Shown: positions 1 through 8,481, counted from the first letter of the stretch. The stretch: 64,000 bases of DNA from CAVSRC01 sp963782045 (GCA_963782045.1 CAWAIR010000037.1:992001-1056000), one strand, 5' to 3'. The notes: generated by a model not told the origin, from the sequence alone. Numbers and translations: made by a program.

Positions 1-795
1 GGCGATCAGGATCTCGACCAGCCCGAGGGTGCGCACCGGCGCCGCCGCCTGGATGGCGAAGGCGAGGAACCACATCTGCGAGGCGAAGGCGCCGAAAAAG
101 CCGGCCGGCAGCGATGGCCGCCAGGCCGCGAGCACACTGCGGAACGTCGTCGGCTGGCGCCGGATGAGCCAGGCGGAGAGCAGCACGCTTTGCACCGTCA
201 GCGACAGGGCCAGCGTCTCGGTCGCCGCGGTCACGTAGTCGGCGCTGGCCAGCGCCAGGATGCCGCCGCGGAAGGCGACCGAGGCAATGGCGAAGAGCGC
301 CCCGGAAGCAACGCCGAGCAGGGCCGGCCGCCACGAGAAGGCCGCGCGCGTCGACTGCGCCGGCCACGAGAGGACGAGCACGCCGAAGGTGGCGAGCACG
401 ACGGCGAGCGTGAGGGTCAGGCTCAGCCGCTCGCCGAGGAAGATCACGGCGAAGATCGCCACCTGCACCGGCTCCGTCTTGGTATAGGCCGTGGTCACGA
501 CGAAGGAGCGCTCGCGCATGGCGGCGAGCATCAGCCCGGTCGCCGCGATCTGGCCGATGGCGCCGATCAGCGTCCAGGCCAGCGAGGCGGCGGTCGGCGG
601 CGGCATCCCGCCCATCACCAGCCAGACGATGGCGAGGCTCAGGAGGCCGAAAGGCAGGCCGAAAAGGAATCGGATATGTGTGGCGCCGACCGTGCCCAGA
701 CGGTCGGTCAGGCGACGCTGGGTGGCGTTGCGGAAGGTCTGCGCGGTGGCGGCGGCGAGGGTGAAGATCACCCACAGCCAGGGAGGAACGGCCAT
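1..795 (-). CDS. EamA/DMT-family membrane transporter, C-terminus beyond window edge
   Basis: The leftward frame is open for all 265 codons from an ATG at 795 to the window edge, so the end is missing. The protein is very hydrophobic, with about eight predicted membrane segments so far and the internal duplication typical of EamA (drug/metabolite) transporters. A short soluble-facing stretch near residue 120 reads YTKTEPVQVAIFA followed by FLGERL, which matches the end of an EamA repeat. Such proteins usually export small metabolites from the cytoplasm, but the substrate cannot be told. It is divergent from thrB, with about 115 bp between them. Many Hyphomicrobiales carry ispH next to thrB; that is not seen here. 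Confidence 0.8.
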   Translation of the reverse strand, partial: MAVPPWLWVIFTLAAATAQTFRNATQRRLTDRLGTVGATHIRFLFGLPFGLLSLAIVWLVMGGMPPPTAASLAWTLIGAIGQIAATGLMLAAMRERSFVVTTAYTKTEPVQVAIFAVIFLGERLSLTLTLAVVLATFGVLVLSWPAQSTRAAFSWRPALLGVASGALFAIASVAFRGGILALASADYVTAATETLALSLTVQSVLLSAWLIRRQPTTFRSVLAAWRPSLPAGFFGAFASQMWFLAFAIQAAAPVRTLGLVEILIA

Positions 796-910
796 ATGCG
801 GGAACGGTCCGGTGAACGGGAAAAATCGGCGCGGCGGGTGCCACCCCCCGTTGCCTAGCACGACGGCCCGTGTGATCAAGCGGTGAGCGGCGACCAGCAA
901 TGGGCGACTC

Positions 911-1876
911 ATGGCGGTCTATACCGAAATCCCGGACGACGAATTCGACGCCTTCATGAAGACCTACGACCTCGGGCAGGTGCTCTCCTGCAAGGGCATC
1001 GCCGAGGGCGTCGAGAATTCCAATTTCCTCGTCGTTACCGAGGCCGGCCAGTTCATCCTCACCCTCTACGAGAAGCGCGTGGCGGAGGCCGACCTGCCCT
1101 TCTTCCTGGGGCTGATGGAGCACCTCGCCGGCAAGGGCATCACCTGTCCGACGCCGGTGCACGACCGCGACGGCAGGGCGCTGAAGCGGCTTGCCGGCCG
1201 CCCGGCGGCGATGGTCACCTTTCTTTCCGGCATGTGGGTGCGCCGGCCGCAGGCCGAGCATTGCGCCGCCGTCGGCGCCGCGCTCGCCCGGCTGCATCTC
1301 GCCGGCGCCGGGTTCGCCATCCAGCGCAAGAACGCGCTCACCGTCGACGGCTGGCGGCCGCTCTACGAGCAGTGCGGCGGACGCGCCGATGCGGTCGCGC
1401 TGGGCCTGGCCGGCACGATCGAGGACGAGCTGGCAGAGGCCGACCGGACCTGGCCGACGGACCTGCCGGTCGGCGTCATTCATGCCGATCTCTTCCCGGA
1501 CAACGTCTTCTTCCTCGGCGGCAAGCTCTCCGGTCTCATCGACTTCTACTTCGCCTGCAACGACATGCTGGCCTACGACGTCGCCGTCTGTCTCAACGCC
1601 TGGTGCTTCGAGATCGACGGCTCGCTCAACGTCACCAAGGCCCGCGCCCTGCTCTCCGCCTATGCTGCGGTACGGCCGCTGAGCGCCGCCGAGATCGGCG
1701 CCCTGCCGATGCTGGCCCGCGGCGCCGCGCTGCGCTTCCTGCTGACGCGGCTCTACGACTGGCTGACCGTGCCGGAAGGCGCGCTGGTGGTGAAAAAAGA
1801 CCCGCTCGAATATTACCGCAAGCTTCGCTTCCACCGCGGCGTCAGCGACGCCTCCGCCTACGGGCTCGGCCGGTGA
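911..1876 (+). CDS. thrB: homoserine kinase, APH/choline-kinase fold
   Basis: 321 residues, the usual length for the ThrB type that has the aminoglycoside-phosphotransferase fold rather than the GHMP fold. It phosphorylates L-homoserine with ATP, the step before threonine synthase, in the cytoplasm. The Brenner motif HADLFPDN (about residues 194-201) supplies the catalytic Asp and Asn, and the following LIDFYFACND is the metal-binding segment. The N-terminal ENSNFLV matches the nucleotide-binding loop of this family. The start ATG at 911 gives the expected N-terminus MAVYTEIPDDEF. The stop overlaps the rnhA start by 4 bp (GTGA), so the two are translationally coupled, an arrangement common in Hyphomicrobiales. 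Confidence 0.95.
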   Translation: MAVYTEIPDDEFDAFMKTYDLGQVLSCKGIAEGVENSNFLVVTEAGQFILTLYEKRVAEADLPFFLGLMEHLAGKGITCPTPVHDRDGRALKRLAGRPAAMVTFLSGMWVRRPQAEHCAAVGAALARLHLAGAGFAIQRKNALTVDGWRPLYEQCGGRADAVALGLAGTIEDELAEADRTWPTDLPVGVIHADLFPDNVFFLGGKLSGLIDFYFACNDMLAYDVAVCLNAWCFEIDGSLNVTKARALLSAYAAVRPLSAAEIGALPMLARGAALRFLLTRLYDWLTVPEGALVVKKDPLEYYRKLRFHRGVSDASAYGLGR

Positions 1877-2358
1877 CGGCAAAGCGCATCAGCATCTGGA
1901 GCGACGGCGCCTGCTCGGGCAATCCCGGCCCCGGCGGCTGGGGCGCCGTGCTGGTATGGGACGGGCACGAGCGGGAGCTGAAGGGCGGCGAACGGGAGAC
2001 GACCAACAACCGCATGGAGCTGACGGCGGCGATCGAGGCACTCACCGCGCTCAAGCGTCCAAGCGCAGTCGATTTCTACACCGACTCGCAATATCTCCGC
2101 GGCGGCGTCACCGGCTGGATCGCCGGCTGGCAGCGCAACGGCTGGAAGACCGCCGACCGCAAGCCGGTCAAGAACGTCGACCTGTGGCAGAGGCTGGACG
2201 AACTCCGCCACAAGCACGAGATCGCCTGGCACTGGGTCAAGGGCCACGCCGGAACGGACGGCAACGAGCGCGCCGACAGGCTGGCGCGCGAGGGCATGGT
2301 CCCGTTCAAGCCGAAGAAGCGGAAGAAGCCGAAGCCGCCAGCGGACGCCGCGCCGTAG
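1873..2358 (+). CDS. rnhA: ribonuclease HI
   Basis: 161 residues from a GTG start that overlaps the thrB stop. It cleaves the RNA strand of RNA-DNA hybrids. The four catalytic acids are in place: the Asp of DGACSGNPG near residue 11, the Glu of RMELTAA near 50, the Asp of TDSQYL near 72 and the Asp of GNERADRLA near 136. The C-terminus has a basic, proline-rich tail (KPKKRKKPKPP). The longer in-frame reading from 883 is a shadow of thrB and is not used. The stop TAG belongs to the left end of a repeat element at 2356-2526, so the original C-terminus may have been changed by that insertion. Confidence 0.95.
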   Translation: MTAKRISIWSDGACSGNPGPGGWGAVLVWDGHERELKGGERETTNNRMELTAAIEALTALKRPSAVDFYTDSQYLRGGVTGWIAGWQRNGWKTADRKPVKNVDLWQRLDELRHKHEIAWHWVKGHAGTDGNERADRLAREGMVPFKPKKRKKPKPPADAAP

Positions 2359-2526
2359 AGCGCTTCTTGGTCAGATAGAAGCAGTTCCGATTCTCGACCG
2401 GGGAGGCGATCCGGCGTCGAGACCGGCGAAGGGCGATGCCGGGCATCGGTCGAGCCGGGATCGGCGTTGGGCGCGCGCCGGTCGGAAACCCGTCGGAACG
2501 ATTCTATCTGATCAAGAAACGCTCTA
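2356..2526. mobile_element. MITE-like inverted-repeat element, copy A
   Basis: 171 bp including bounding TA dinucleotides. The left end TAGAGCGCTTCTTGGTCAGA and the reverse complement of the right end TAGAGCGTTTCTTGATCAGA are imperfect terminal inverted repeats of about 33 bp. About 140 bp match, in reverse orientation, the element at 16123-16395. The element lacks any plausible coding frame. GAGCG...CGCTC flanked by TA on each side is what is expected for a non-autonomous derivative of an IS630/Tc1-mariner-type transposon that duplicates TA. The first three bases are the stop codon of rnhA. It may also act as a bidirectional terminator between convergent rnhA and the peroxiredoxin gene. Confidence 0.75.
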
Positions 2527-2530
2527 GAAG

Positions 2531-3025
2531 TCAGGCCGAGATCTGGCTGAACATGGTGGCGGCGCCGGTCGCCTCGACGCCCTTGGCGCCTTCCGGCTCG
2601 AAATTCAGGGTCTTCACCACCCCGTCCTCGACCAGCATGGAGAAGCGCCTGACGCGCGTGCCCAGGCCGGCGCCCGACAGATCGACGGTGAGCCCCAGCG
2701 CGCGGGCATAGTCGCCGTTGCCGTCGGCGACGAAGTCGAGCGCATCCTCGGCGTTCAGAGCCTCTGCCCAGGCGCGCATGACGAAGGCGTCGTTGACCGC
2801 CATCACCACGATGCGGTCGATGCCGTTGTCCTTGAAGGTGGCGGCATTGGCGACGAACTGGGGGATGTGGGCGTAGTGGCAGACGGAGGTGAAGGCACCG
2901 GGAACGCCGACGAAGATCACCTTCTGGCCCTTGAACAGCTCGTCGACCGAGTGTTCGCTGATGGCGCCCTCGGCATCCTTGATGCGGAACGCGCCTGCGG
3001 GAAGGCGGTCGCCCACCTTGATCAT
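2531..3025 (-). CDS. peroxiredoxin, Prx5/thiol-specific type
   Basis: 164 residues, close to the usual 160 of the Prx5 (redoxin) group, which reduces H2O2 and organic peroxides with glutaredoxin or thioredoxin as electron donor. The active-site stretch VPGAFTSVC holds the peroxidatic Cys about 50 residues in. It fits the family pattern P-x3-T-x2-C. The ATG at 3025 is preceded by ccaggagacc, a good ribosome binding site; the longer open frame upstream runs into the divergently read DsbD-like region and is not used. It lies convergent to rnhA, with a repeat element between the two stops. A separate resolving Cys is not obvious, suggesting a 1-Cys mechanism. Confidence 0.92.
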   Translation of the reverse strand: MIKVGDRLPAGAFRIKDAEGAISEHSVDELFKGQKVIFVGVPGAFTSVCHYAHIPQFVANAATFKDNGIDRIVVMAVNDAFVMRAWAEALNAEDALDFVADGNGDYARALGLTVDLSGAGLGTRVRRFSMLVEDGVVKTLNFEPEGAKGVEATGAATMFSQISA

Positions 3026-3084
3026 GTCGGTCTCCTGGATGAATGGGCGTGGTTGCTGCGACCGAGATAATCCTAGGCGCCGCC

Positions 3085-3915
3085 CTAGTCCAGAGTGAGC
3101 GTCTGCTCGATGGCGTGGCCGCCGCTGGCCATGGTGATGCGGATCTTGGCGCCGGCGATCGGCGTGGTGGCGCCGAGCCGGCTGAACTTCACGTCGAACA
3201 GCGCCTTGCCGCCATCGCGCCCGACGAAGGTCGGCGCGTAGGGCGCCCAATCCTGAGGCCCCTCGACCAGGAATTCCGGCGGCGCCCCGGCCGGCACGGT
3301 GGCGGCGACGCGGAACACCGGCCGGGCGTCGGTGCCGTCCTTTCGGGCGATGCTGTCGACGGCGAACATGCCCGGCTGGGGCGGACCCGGCAGGCGGGCG
3401 CGGGCGGTCGCCAGAACCGCCTCAGTCGCCGCGTCGTTCTCGCCCGGCGGCACGGTCAGGCGGGCGGTAACCTCGTCGGGGACGCAGACTTCCGCGCACA
3501 CGCCAAGATGCACGGTGAGGGCCAGATCGACCGGCATCTTCGGGTCGGTCACCGCCGCGCGGAAGGGCAGGACCACGCCGCCGACGTAGACGTTGGTGAC
3601 GCTGTAGCCGTCGTCGACCACCTGCGGCACCGGGAAGGAGACGGTGGGCTTGCCGAGGTTGTGCGATGCGGAGAAATCGAACTCGGGCGCGATACCGGCG
3701 GTGCCGGGGTTGCGCCAGTAGGTCTTCCAGCCGGGCGGCAGGGCGACCTCGATGGCACCGTTGATCGATCCGTCGGCGTCGAAACCCGATGCGAACAGCC
3801 GGATCATGGCCTTCTGCCCCTCGGCCCAGTTGCCGGTTGCGGCGAGCGCGGGGGTGGCAAACGCCAGCAGCAGGGCCGGCGCCAGCCGCAGGCATGTCTT
3901 CAGGGAGAGCTTCAT
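3085..3915 (-). CDS. periplasmic DsbD N-terminal-domain protein
   Basis: 276 residues starting MKLSLKTCLRLAPALLLAF with a clear signal peptide ending ATPALA-A. The mature part resembles the N-terminal domain of thiol:disulfide interchange protein DsbD. It includes LPPGWKTYWRNPGTAG and a CxxxC pair in LGVCAEVCVPDE (near residue 155) that could carry electrons. There is no DsbD membrane domain, which is normal for this stand-alone alphaproteobacterial family. Its partner is unknown; periplasmic thiol or copper/cytochrome maturation is a reasonable guess. An alternative ATG lies four codons upstream (3927). It reads leftward, ahead of the peroxiredoxin gene, with about 60 bp between them. Confidence 0.85.
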   Translation of the reverse strand: MKLSLKTCLRLAPALLLAFATPALAATGNWAEGQKAMIRLFASGFDADGSINGAIEVALPPGWKTYWRNPGTAGIAPEFDFSASHNLGKPTVSFPVPQVVDDGYSVTNVYVGGVVLPFRAAVTDPKMPVDLALTVHLGVCAEVCVPDEVTARLTVPPGENDAATEAVLATARARLPGPPQPGMFAVDSIARKDGTDARPVFRVAATVPAGAPPEFLVEGPQDWAPYAPTFVGRDGGKALFDVKFSRLGATTPIAGAKIRITMASGGHAIEQTLTLD

Positions 3916-4076
3916 GACGGGCACCATAGTGCGCGGAACGGCGACGGGGGATCAACAGGTTCTGGCGCACGTTTCATTTGTTCGTGAAGCACTTCGCCAG
4001 CGATCGCCGGCGCTCCGGCAACAGGTCCCGCGGGGGCATTCCATCCGGGGGTGAAAGGCTCTAGGCTTCTCGGATC

Positions 4077-4688
4077 ATGGCCACCACACCACACAGTGCG
4101 CCCAAGGGCCGCGGCTACCTCGACGGCCAGTTCCTCATCGCCATGCCGACGATGCAGGACAGCCGCTTCGCCCGGACGGTCGTGTTCATCTGCGCCCATT
4201 CGGCCGATGGCGCCATGGGTATCACCATCAACCAGCCGGCGCCGGAAGTCTCCTTCGAGGACCTGCTGGTGCAGCTCGACATCATCCCGGAGGGGCCGGA
4301 GATCCGGCTGCCGCCGCCGGCCCGGCGCATGCGCGTCCATCGCGGGGGGCCGGTGGAGACCGGCCGTGGTTTCGTGCTGCACAGCGCCGACTACTACGCC
4401 GAGAACTCGACGCTGCCGATCAGCGAGAGCGTGTCGCTGACCGCGACGCTGGAGATCCTGAAGGCGATCGCCGCCGGCACCGGACCGGAGAACGCGCTGT
4501 TGGCGCTGGGCTATGCCGGCTGGGCCCCGGGGCAACTAGAGAGCGAGATCCAGGCAAACGGCTGGCTGCACTGCCCTGCCCGTTCGGACGTGATCTTCGA
4601 CCCGGACCTGGAGGGCAAGTACGACCGGGCGCTGGCGCTCATCGGCGTCGATGTGACGCGGCTGTCCGGCGAAGCCGGTCACGCCTGA
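4077..4688 (+). CDS. YqgE/AlgH family protein
   Basis: 203 residues matching the UPF0301 (YqgE/AlgH) family: GYLDGQFLIAMPTMQD near the start, then VVFICAHSADGAMGITINQP and the conserved GGPVETGRGFVLH. The biochemical function of the family is not established; AlgH was linked to alginate regulation in Pseudomonas. The start at 4077 is chosen because it is the first ATG of the frame and gives the short leader before GYLDG that is usual. The last 10 bp overlap the end of the convergent SURF1 gene. In many Hyphomicrobiales this gene is close to the DsbD-like and peroxiredoxin genes, as here. Confidence 0.93.
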   Translation: MATTPHSAPKGRGYLDGQFLIAMPTMQDSRFARTVVFICAHSADGAMGITINQPAPEVSFEDLLVQLDIIPEGPEIRLPPPARRMRVHRGGPVETGRGFVLHSADYYAENSTLPISESVSLTATLEILKAIAAGTGPENALLALGYAGWAPGQLESEIQANGWLHCPARSDVIFDPDLEGKYDRALALIGVDVTRLSGEAGHA

Positions 4689-5470
4689 CCGGGCTCGCTC
4701 CTCCGCCTTTCGCCGAGCCGCCGCCACAGATAGGGCACGAAGATCAGCGCCAGGCTGAGCGCCAGCCCGTACCAGGTGATGGCATAGCCGAGGTGGTTGT
4801 TGGGGAAGATGACCACGGTCTCGCCGCCTTGCGGCAGGCCCCCGGGACGCGCCGGATCGAAGCGCTCGTCGATGAGGTAGGGCGCCACCCCGGATGCGGG
4901 CAGGCCTTGCGCCCCGGCAAACAGCGCGGGATCGCGCGAGAACCACTGGTTCCTGGCGGCATTGTCGGCCGGCATGAACCATGAGCGGCGTCCCGGCTGG
5001 CGGAGCACGCCGGTCACCGTCGTCTCCCCTTCCACCTGCCCCTGGGGCCGGGTCGCCGGGTCGGCCTTGGCCGCCGGCACGAAACCGCGGTTGACGTAGA
5101 CGATCCAGCCGTCGTCGGTCTCGAACGGCGTGATGACGAAGTAGCCGAGGCCGCCGATCGGCCCCTTCGGCTCGGTCAGCGTGTAGACGACGTGGATTTC
5201 CTGGCTGTTGTCGAAGCGGCCGCTGACGGTGACCGGCTGGTATTCCTGGCTGGCGACATCGAGCGTCGGCCAGGCCTGTGGCCCCGGCGTCGGCACCGGA
5301 TCGGCGGTGAGCCCGGCGTTCACCCGGGCGATCAGCGCCTCCTTCCAATGGAGGCGCTGCACCTGCCAGGTGCCGAGGCCGCACAGGATGACGAGGGCCA
5401 CCAGGGCGGTGGCGGTCTGCCACAGCAGGCCGCCCCGGCGGGCGGGCTTGGCGTGTGCCCCGGCCATCAA
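4679..5470 (-). CDS. SURF1-family cytochrome oxidase assembly protein
   Basis: 263 residues with one membrane segment near the N-terminus (TATALVALVILCGLGTWQVQRL) and one near the C-terminus (AITWYGLALSLALIFVPYLW), the hairpin topology of SURF1. The conserved WQxxRxxWKxxLI pattern follows the first segment and the YFVITPFETDDGWIVYVNRGFVP stretch forms the soluble core. SURF1 helps insert heme a into subunit I of aa3-type oxidases. It is the last gene of the leftward oxidase operon and starts 1 bp after the DUF983 gene stops, which indicates co-translation. Confidence 0.93.
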   Translation of the reverse strand: MMAGAHAKPARRGGLLWQTATALVALVILCGLGTWQVQRLHWKEALIARVNAGLTADPVPTPGPQAWPTLDVASQEYQPVTVSGRFDNSQEIHVVYTLTEPKGPIGGLGYFVITPFETDDGWIVYVNRGFVPAAKADPATRPQGQVEGETTVTGVLRQPGRRSWFMPADNAARNQWFSRDPALFAGAQGLPASGVAPYLIDERFDPARPGGLPQGGETVVIFPNNHLGYAITWYGLALSLALIFVPYLWRRLGERRRSEPGQA

Positions 5471-5471
5471 C

Positions 5472-5855
5472 TCAGCCTTCCGACAGACGGCCGAGTTCCG
5501 CCCGGTGGCGGTATTGCTGGGCGATCATCAACCCCTTGAGCGGGCGCAGCAGGCCGAGCGACAGGCCTAGCACCAGTGGAACGAGGATGACGGCCATCAG
5601 CCAATAGGGCGGATTGAAGGTGAACTCGAGGACCAGCGCCAGGCCGACGACGATGAAGCCGACGATCATCATGATGAATACCGCCGGCCCGTCGCCGGCA
5701 TCGGCGAAATCGAATTCGAGGCCGCAGTTCTGGCAGTGCGGCGCGACCGTCAGGAAGCCGTCGAACAGGCGCCCCTCGCCGCAGCGCGGGCAACGCCCTT
5801 GCCAGCCGACCGAGATCGGCTGCGGCGGATAGAGAGCCTTGTCCTCAGGATTCAT
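5472..5855 (-). CDS. DUF983 membrane protein of the oxidase operon
   Basis: 127 residues. The N-terminal third carries two CxxC-type pairs (CPRCGEG and CQNCGLEF) that look like a zinc-ribbon or metal-binding knuckle. Two hydrophobic segments follow (VFIMMIVGFIVVGLALVL and WLMAVILVPLVLGLSLGLL). This is the DUF983 family, regularly found between ctaE and surf1 in alphaproteobacterial cytochrome oxidase operons. Its role is not established; an assembly function for the oxidase is inferred from position and from the metal-binding look of the Cys pairs. It lies 21 bp after ctaE. Confidence 0.92.
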   Translation of the reverse strand: MNPEDKALYPPQPISVGWQGRCPRCGEGRLFDGFLTVAPHCQNCGLEFDFADAGDGPAVFIMMIVGFIVVGLALVLEFTFNPPYWLMAVILVPLVLGLSLGLLRPLKGLMIAQQYRHRAELGRLSEG

Positions 5856-5876
5856 CGCAGGTCGCCAATGGCGCCC

Positions 5877-6716
5877 TCAGCCGTGATGGATCGGCGCGCC
5901 CCAGCCACCCCAGATATAGATGCAGAAGAACAGGAAAAGCCAGACCACATCGACGAAATGCCAGTACCAGGCGGCCGCCTCGAAGCCGAAATGCTGCTTG
6001 GAGCTAAAGTCGCCGCGCGCGGCGCGGATGAGGCAGATGGTCAGGAAGATGGTGCCGACGATGACGTGGAAACCGTGGAAACCGGTCGCCATGAAGAAGG
6101 TGGCGCCGAAGATGTTGCCGCCGAAGGAGAACGGCGCATGGGCGTATTCGTAGGCTTGCACGGAGGTGAAGGTGAGGCCGAGGACAACGGTGAGGATGAG
6201 CCCCCAGACGAGCCCCTTGCGGTCGTCGTGGAGGAGCGAATGGTGCGCCCAGGTGACCGTGGTGCCCGAGGTCAACAGGATGAGCGTGTTGAGCAGCGGC
6301 AGGTGCCACGGGTCGAACACCTCGATGCCCTTGGGCGGCCAGTGACCGCCGGTGAACGTCGCCTTGACGACCTGGATGGCGCTGTCGGCCGACAGGCTCG
6401 AATCGAAGAAGGCCCAGAACCAGGCGACGAAGAACATCACCTCGGAGGCGATGAACAGGATCATGCCGTAGCGCAGGCCGAGCTGGACGACGTTGGTGTG
6501 GAAGCCCTCGTGCGCCTCCTTGATGACATCGCGCCACCAGACCAGCATGGTGTAGAGCACGCCGATGATGCCCGGCGCCACCAGCCACAGGCTGGCGCCG
6601 TGCATGTAGGAGATCGCCCCCACCGCCAGGATGAAGGCCGAGATGGCGCCGATGATCGGCCACGGGCTCGGGTCGACCAGGTGATAAGGATGTTGCTTCG
6701 CGTGCGCCTCAGCCAT
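5877..6716 (-). CDS. ctaE: cytochrome c oxidase subunit III
   Basis: 279 residues, seven membrane segments expected. Landmarks are HPYHLVDPSPWPI at the N-terminus, the FIASEVMFFVAWFWAFF stretch with the conserved Glu of helix III, and GFHGFHVIVGTIFL. Subunit III stabilises the catalytic core of the aa3 oxidase and affects proton uptake into the D channel; it carries no redox centre. It is downstream of ctaG with about 50 bp between and upstream of the DUF983 gene, the standard order in this group. Confidence 0.97.
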   Translation of the reverse strand: MAEAHAKQHPYHLVDPSPWPIIGAISAFILAVGAISYMHGASLWLVAPGIIGVLYTMLVWWRDVIKEAHEGFHTNVVQLGLRYGMILFIASEVMFFVAWFWAFFDSSLSADSAIQVVKATFTGGHWPPKGIEVFDPWHLPLLNTLILLTSGTTVTWAHHSLLHDDRKGLVWGLILTVVLGLTFTSVQAYEYAHAPFSFGGNIFGATFFMATGFHGFHVIVGTIFLTICLIRAARGDFSSKQHFGFEAAAWYWHFVDVVWLFLFFCIYIWGGWGAPIHHG

Positions 6717-6767
6717 GATTCCAGTGCTCCCAGATCGTCCCTTGCCGCCCTGCCGTAACGGCGGACA

Positions 6768-7367
6768 TCAAAGCGGATTGACCCCCGATGGGGTGGCCGC
6801 CGAGGCGACCGATTTCGGCTTGGCCGGATAGAAACTGTACGACAGCGTAATGGTGTCGATGTTCTCAAGATTAGGGTCGTCGGCATAAGCCGGATCGACG
6901 AAGAAGGTGACGCCGAGGTCGGTCTTCTCGCCCGGCTTCAACGTCTGCGCGGTGAAGCAGAAGCAGGCGATCTTGTTGAAATAGGCGCCGGCCTGATCCG
7001 GTGCGACGTTGAAGGCGGCGGTGCCGGTCTCGGTCGTCGTCGTCCGGTTCTCGGCGCGGAAGGCGACCGTGCTGACCTCGCCGAGCTTGACCTTCACAGC
7101 GCGCTGGAGCGGGCGGAAGCTCCAGCCCAGATTATTGGCGATGTTGCTGTCGAAGCGGACGGTGACGACGCGGTCGAGGATCTTGCCGGGCGCCGCCTGC
7201 GCCACGCGCGTGGTGCCGCCATAGCCGGTCACCTGGCAGAAGATGCGATAGAGCGGCACGGCAGCGAACGACATGCCGACCATGCCCGCGACGAACACGC
7301 TGAGCACGGCGGCGGTGAGGCCAAAGCTGAGGCGCCGGCGCGGCGCAGGCTGGCGGTCGTCGCTCAT
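6768..7367 (-). CDS. ctaG: cytochrome c oxidase assembly protein CtaG/Cox11
   Basis: 199 residues from the ATG at 7367. A short cytoplasmic leader is followed by one membrane anchor (TAAVLSVFVAGMVGMSFAAVPLYRIFCQVTG) and a periplasmic domain. The copper-binding motif ACFCF (near residue 130) and the Cys after the membrane segment (RIFCQ) are present. Cox11/CtaG delivers copper to the CuB site of subunit I. The longer frame upstream of 7367 overlaps the small gene and ctaB and is not coding. It begins 2 bp after the stop of the CoxF-like gene, so the two are probably coupled. Confidence 0.96.
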   Translation of the reverse strand: MSDDRQPAPRRRLSFGLTAAVLSVFVAGMVGMSFAAVPLYRIFCQVTGYGGTTRVAQAAPGKILDRVVTVRFDSNIANNLGWSFRPLQRAVKVKLGEVSTVAFRAENRTTTTETGTAAFNVAPDQAGAYFNKIACFCFTAQTLKPGEKTDLGVTFFVDPAYADDPNLENIDTITLSYSFYPAKPKSVASAATPSGVNPL

Positions 7368-7369
7368 GG

Positions 7370-7543
7370 TCACATCGGCGGGGTGAGCACGTTCTGACCG
7401 AGGCGGACGATGGTCAGCAGGAAGAACAGGACCACCAGGACGGCGAGCGCGATCGCCGTCGCCACGGCGCGGGCGCGCCGCCGCTTCTTTTGCGCCTCGG
7501 TCAGGCGCAGGCCGTCGTCGCCGTCTGCGGTCATTACCGTCAT
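7370..7543 (-). CDS. small CoxF-like single-span membrane protein
   Basis: 57 residues: a charged cytoplasmic start with AQKKRRRAR, one membrane segment of about 20 residues (AVATAIALAVLVVLFFLLTIV) and a short tail. Its ATG overlaps the ctaB stop (ATGA at 7540-7543) and it ends 2 bp before ctaG. The position between ctaB and ctaG is that of the CoxF/cytochrome c oxidase-associated small protein of Rhizobium and relatives. The role is unknown; an accessory of the oxidase or of heme a handling is inferred from place only. It is hidden inside a longer frame that overlaps ctaB, so automatic calls may miss it. Confidence 0.85.
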   Translation of the reverse strand: MTVMTADGDDGLRLTEAQKKRRRARAVATAIALAVLVVLFFLLTIVRLGQNVLTPPM

Positions 7544-8481
7544 GCCGTGAGCCCGGTGAGGCCCTTCTCCGCCAGGATAACGGCGAAGAGCAGGAACAGA
7601 TAGAGCAGCGAGAAGGCGAACAGCCGGCGCGCCGGCAGCTTGGCCGCGTCGCCCTCCGGCATACGGAAGACCGCCCAGGCGAGCGCGACGAAGACGGCGC
7701 CGAGACCGCCGGCAACCACCGCGTAGGTCCACGAGGTGACGCCGGTGAGCGGCGGCAGGACCGCCGCGGCAACGGCCAGCACCACCGCATAGCCGAGGAT
7801 ATGCCGCTTGGTGGACGCCTCGCCGGCAACCACCGGCAGCATCGGCACGCCGGCCTTGGCGTAGTCCTCGCACTTGTAGAGCGACAGCGCCCAGAAGTGC
7901 GGCGGCGTCCACAGGAAGATGATCAGGAACAGGCTGACGCTCTCGAGGCTGATGCCGCCGGTCGCGGCTGCCCAGCCGACCATCGGCGGCAGCGCGCCGG
8001 CGACGCCGCCGATGACGATGTTCTGCGGCGTCGAGCGCTTGAGCCACATGGTGTAGACGACGACGTAGAAGGCGATGGTGAAGGCTAGCAGCCCGGCGGC
8101 GACGATGTTGGTCGCCAGTCCCAGGAAGACCACCGAGCCGACCGCCAGCGGCAGGCCGAAGGCGAGCGCCTCGCCGCGCGTCAGGCGCCCGGCCGGCACC
8201 GGCCGCTTCATCGTGCGGCGCATGACGGCGTCGATGTCGGCGTCGTACCACATGTTGAGCGCGCCGGAGGCGCCGGCACCGACCGCGATGGCGAGCAGCG
8301 CCTCGAAGCCGATCACCGGGTTGAGGCCGACGGGAGCGACCGCCATGCCGACGAAGGCGGTGAACACGACGAGCGACATCACCCGCGGCTTGAGCAGGGC
8401 GATGTAGTCGCCGACGCTGCCGCCGATCGCAAGATCGGTGGCGAGCGTCACGTCGGCGTCACGGCTGTCGGAATAGGCCAT
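7540..8481 (-). CDS. ctaB: protoheme IX farnesyltransferase
   Basis: 313 residues with about nine membrane segments. It adds a farnesyl group to heme b to give heme o, the precursor of heme a. The first Asp-rich motif NMWYDADID (near residue 85) lies in LGAGASGALNMWYDADIDAVMRRT in shortened form, and the second prenyl-binding loop CEDYAKAGVPMLP is near residue 200. Those features set it in the UbiA superfamily and in the CtaB branch. It follows ctaD by 28 bp and overlaps the small CoxF-like gene by 4 bp. Confidence 0.97.
   Translation of the reverse strand: MAYSDSRDADVTLATDLAIGGSVGDYIALLKPRVMSLVVFTAFVGMAVAPVGLNPVIGFEALLAIAVGAGASGALNMWYDADIDAVMRRTMKRPVPAGRLTRGEALAFGLPLAVGSVVFLGLATNIVAAGLLAFTIAFYVVVYTMWLKRSTPQNIVIGGVAGALPPMVGWAAATGGISLESVSLFLIIFLWTPPHFWALSLYKCEDYAKAGVPMLPVVAGEASTKRHILGYAVVLAVAAAVLPPLTGVTSWTYAVVAGGLGAVFVALAWAVFRMPEGDAAKLPARRLFAFSLLYLFLLFAVILAEKGLTGLTA

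Noticed and set aside
883..1872. N-terminal extension of rnhA by 330 codons
   Set aside because: The extension is the shifted reading of thrB; the GTG at 1873 gives the normal RNase HI length.
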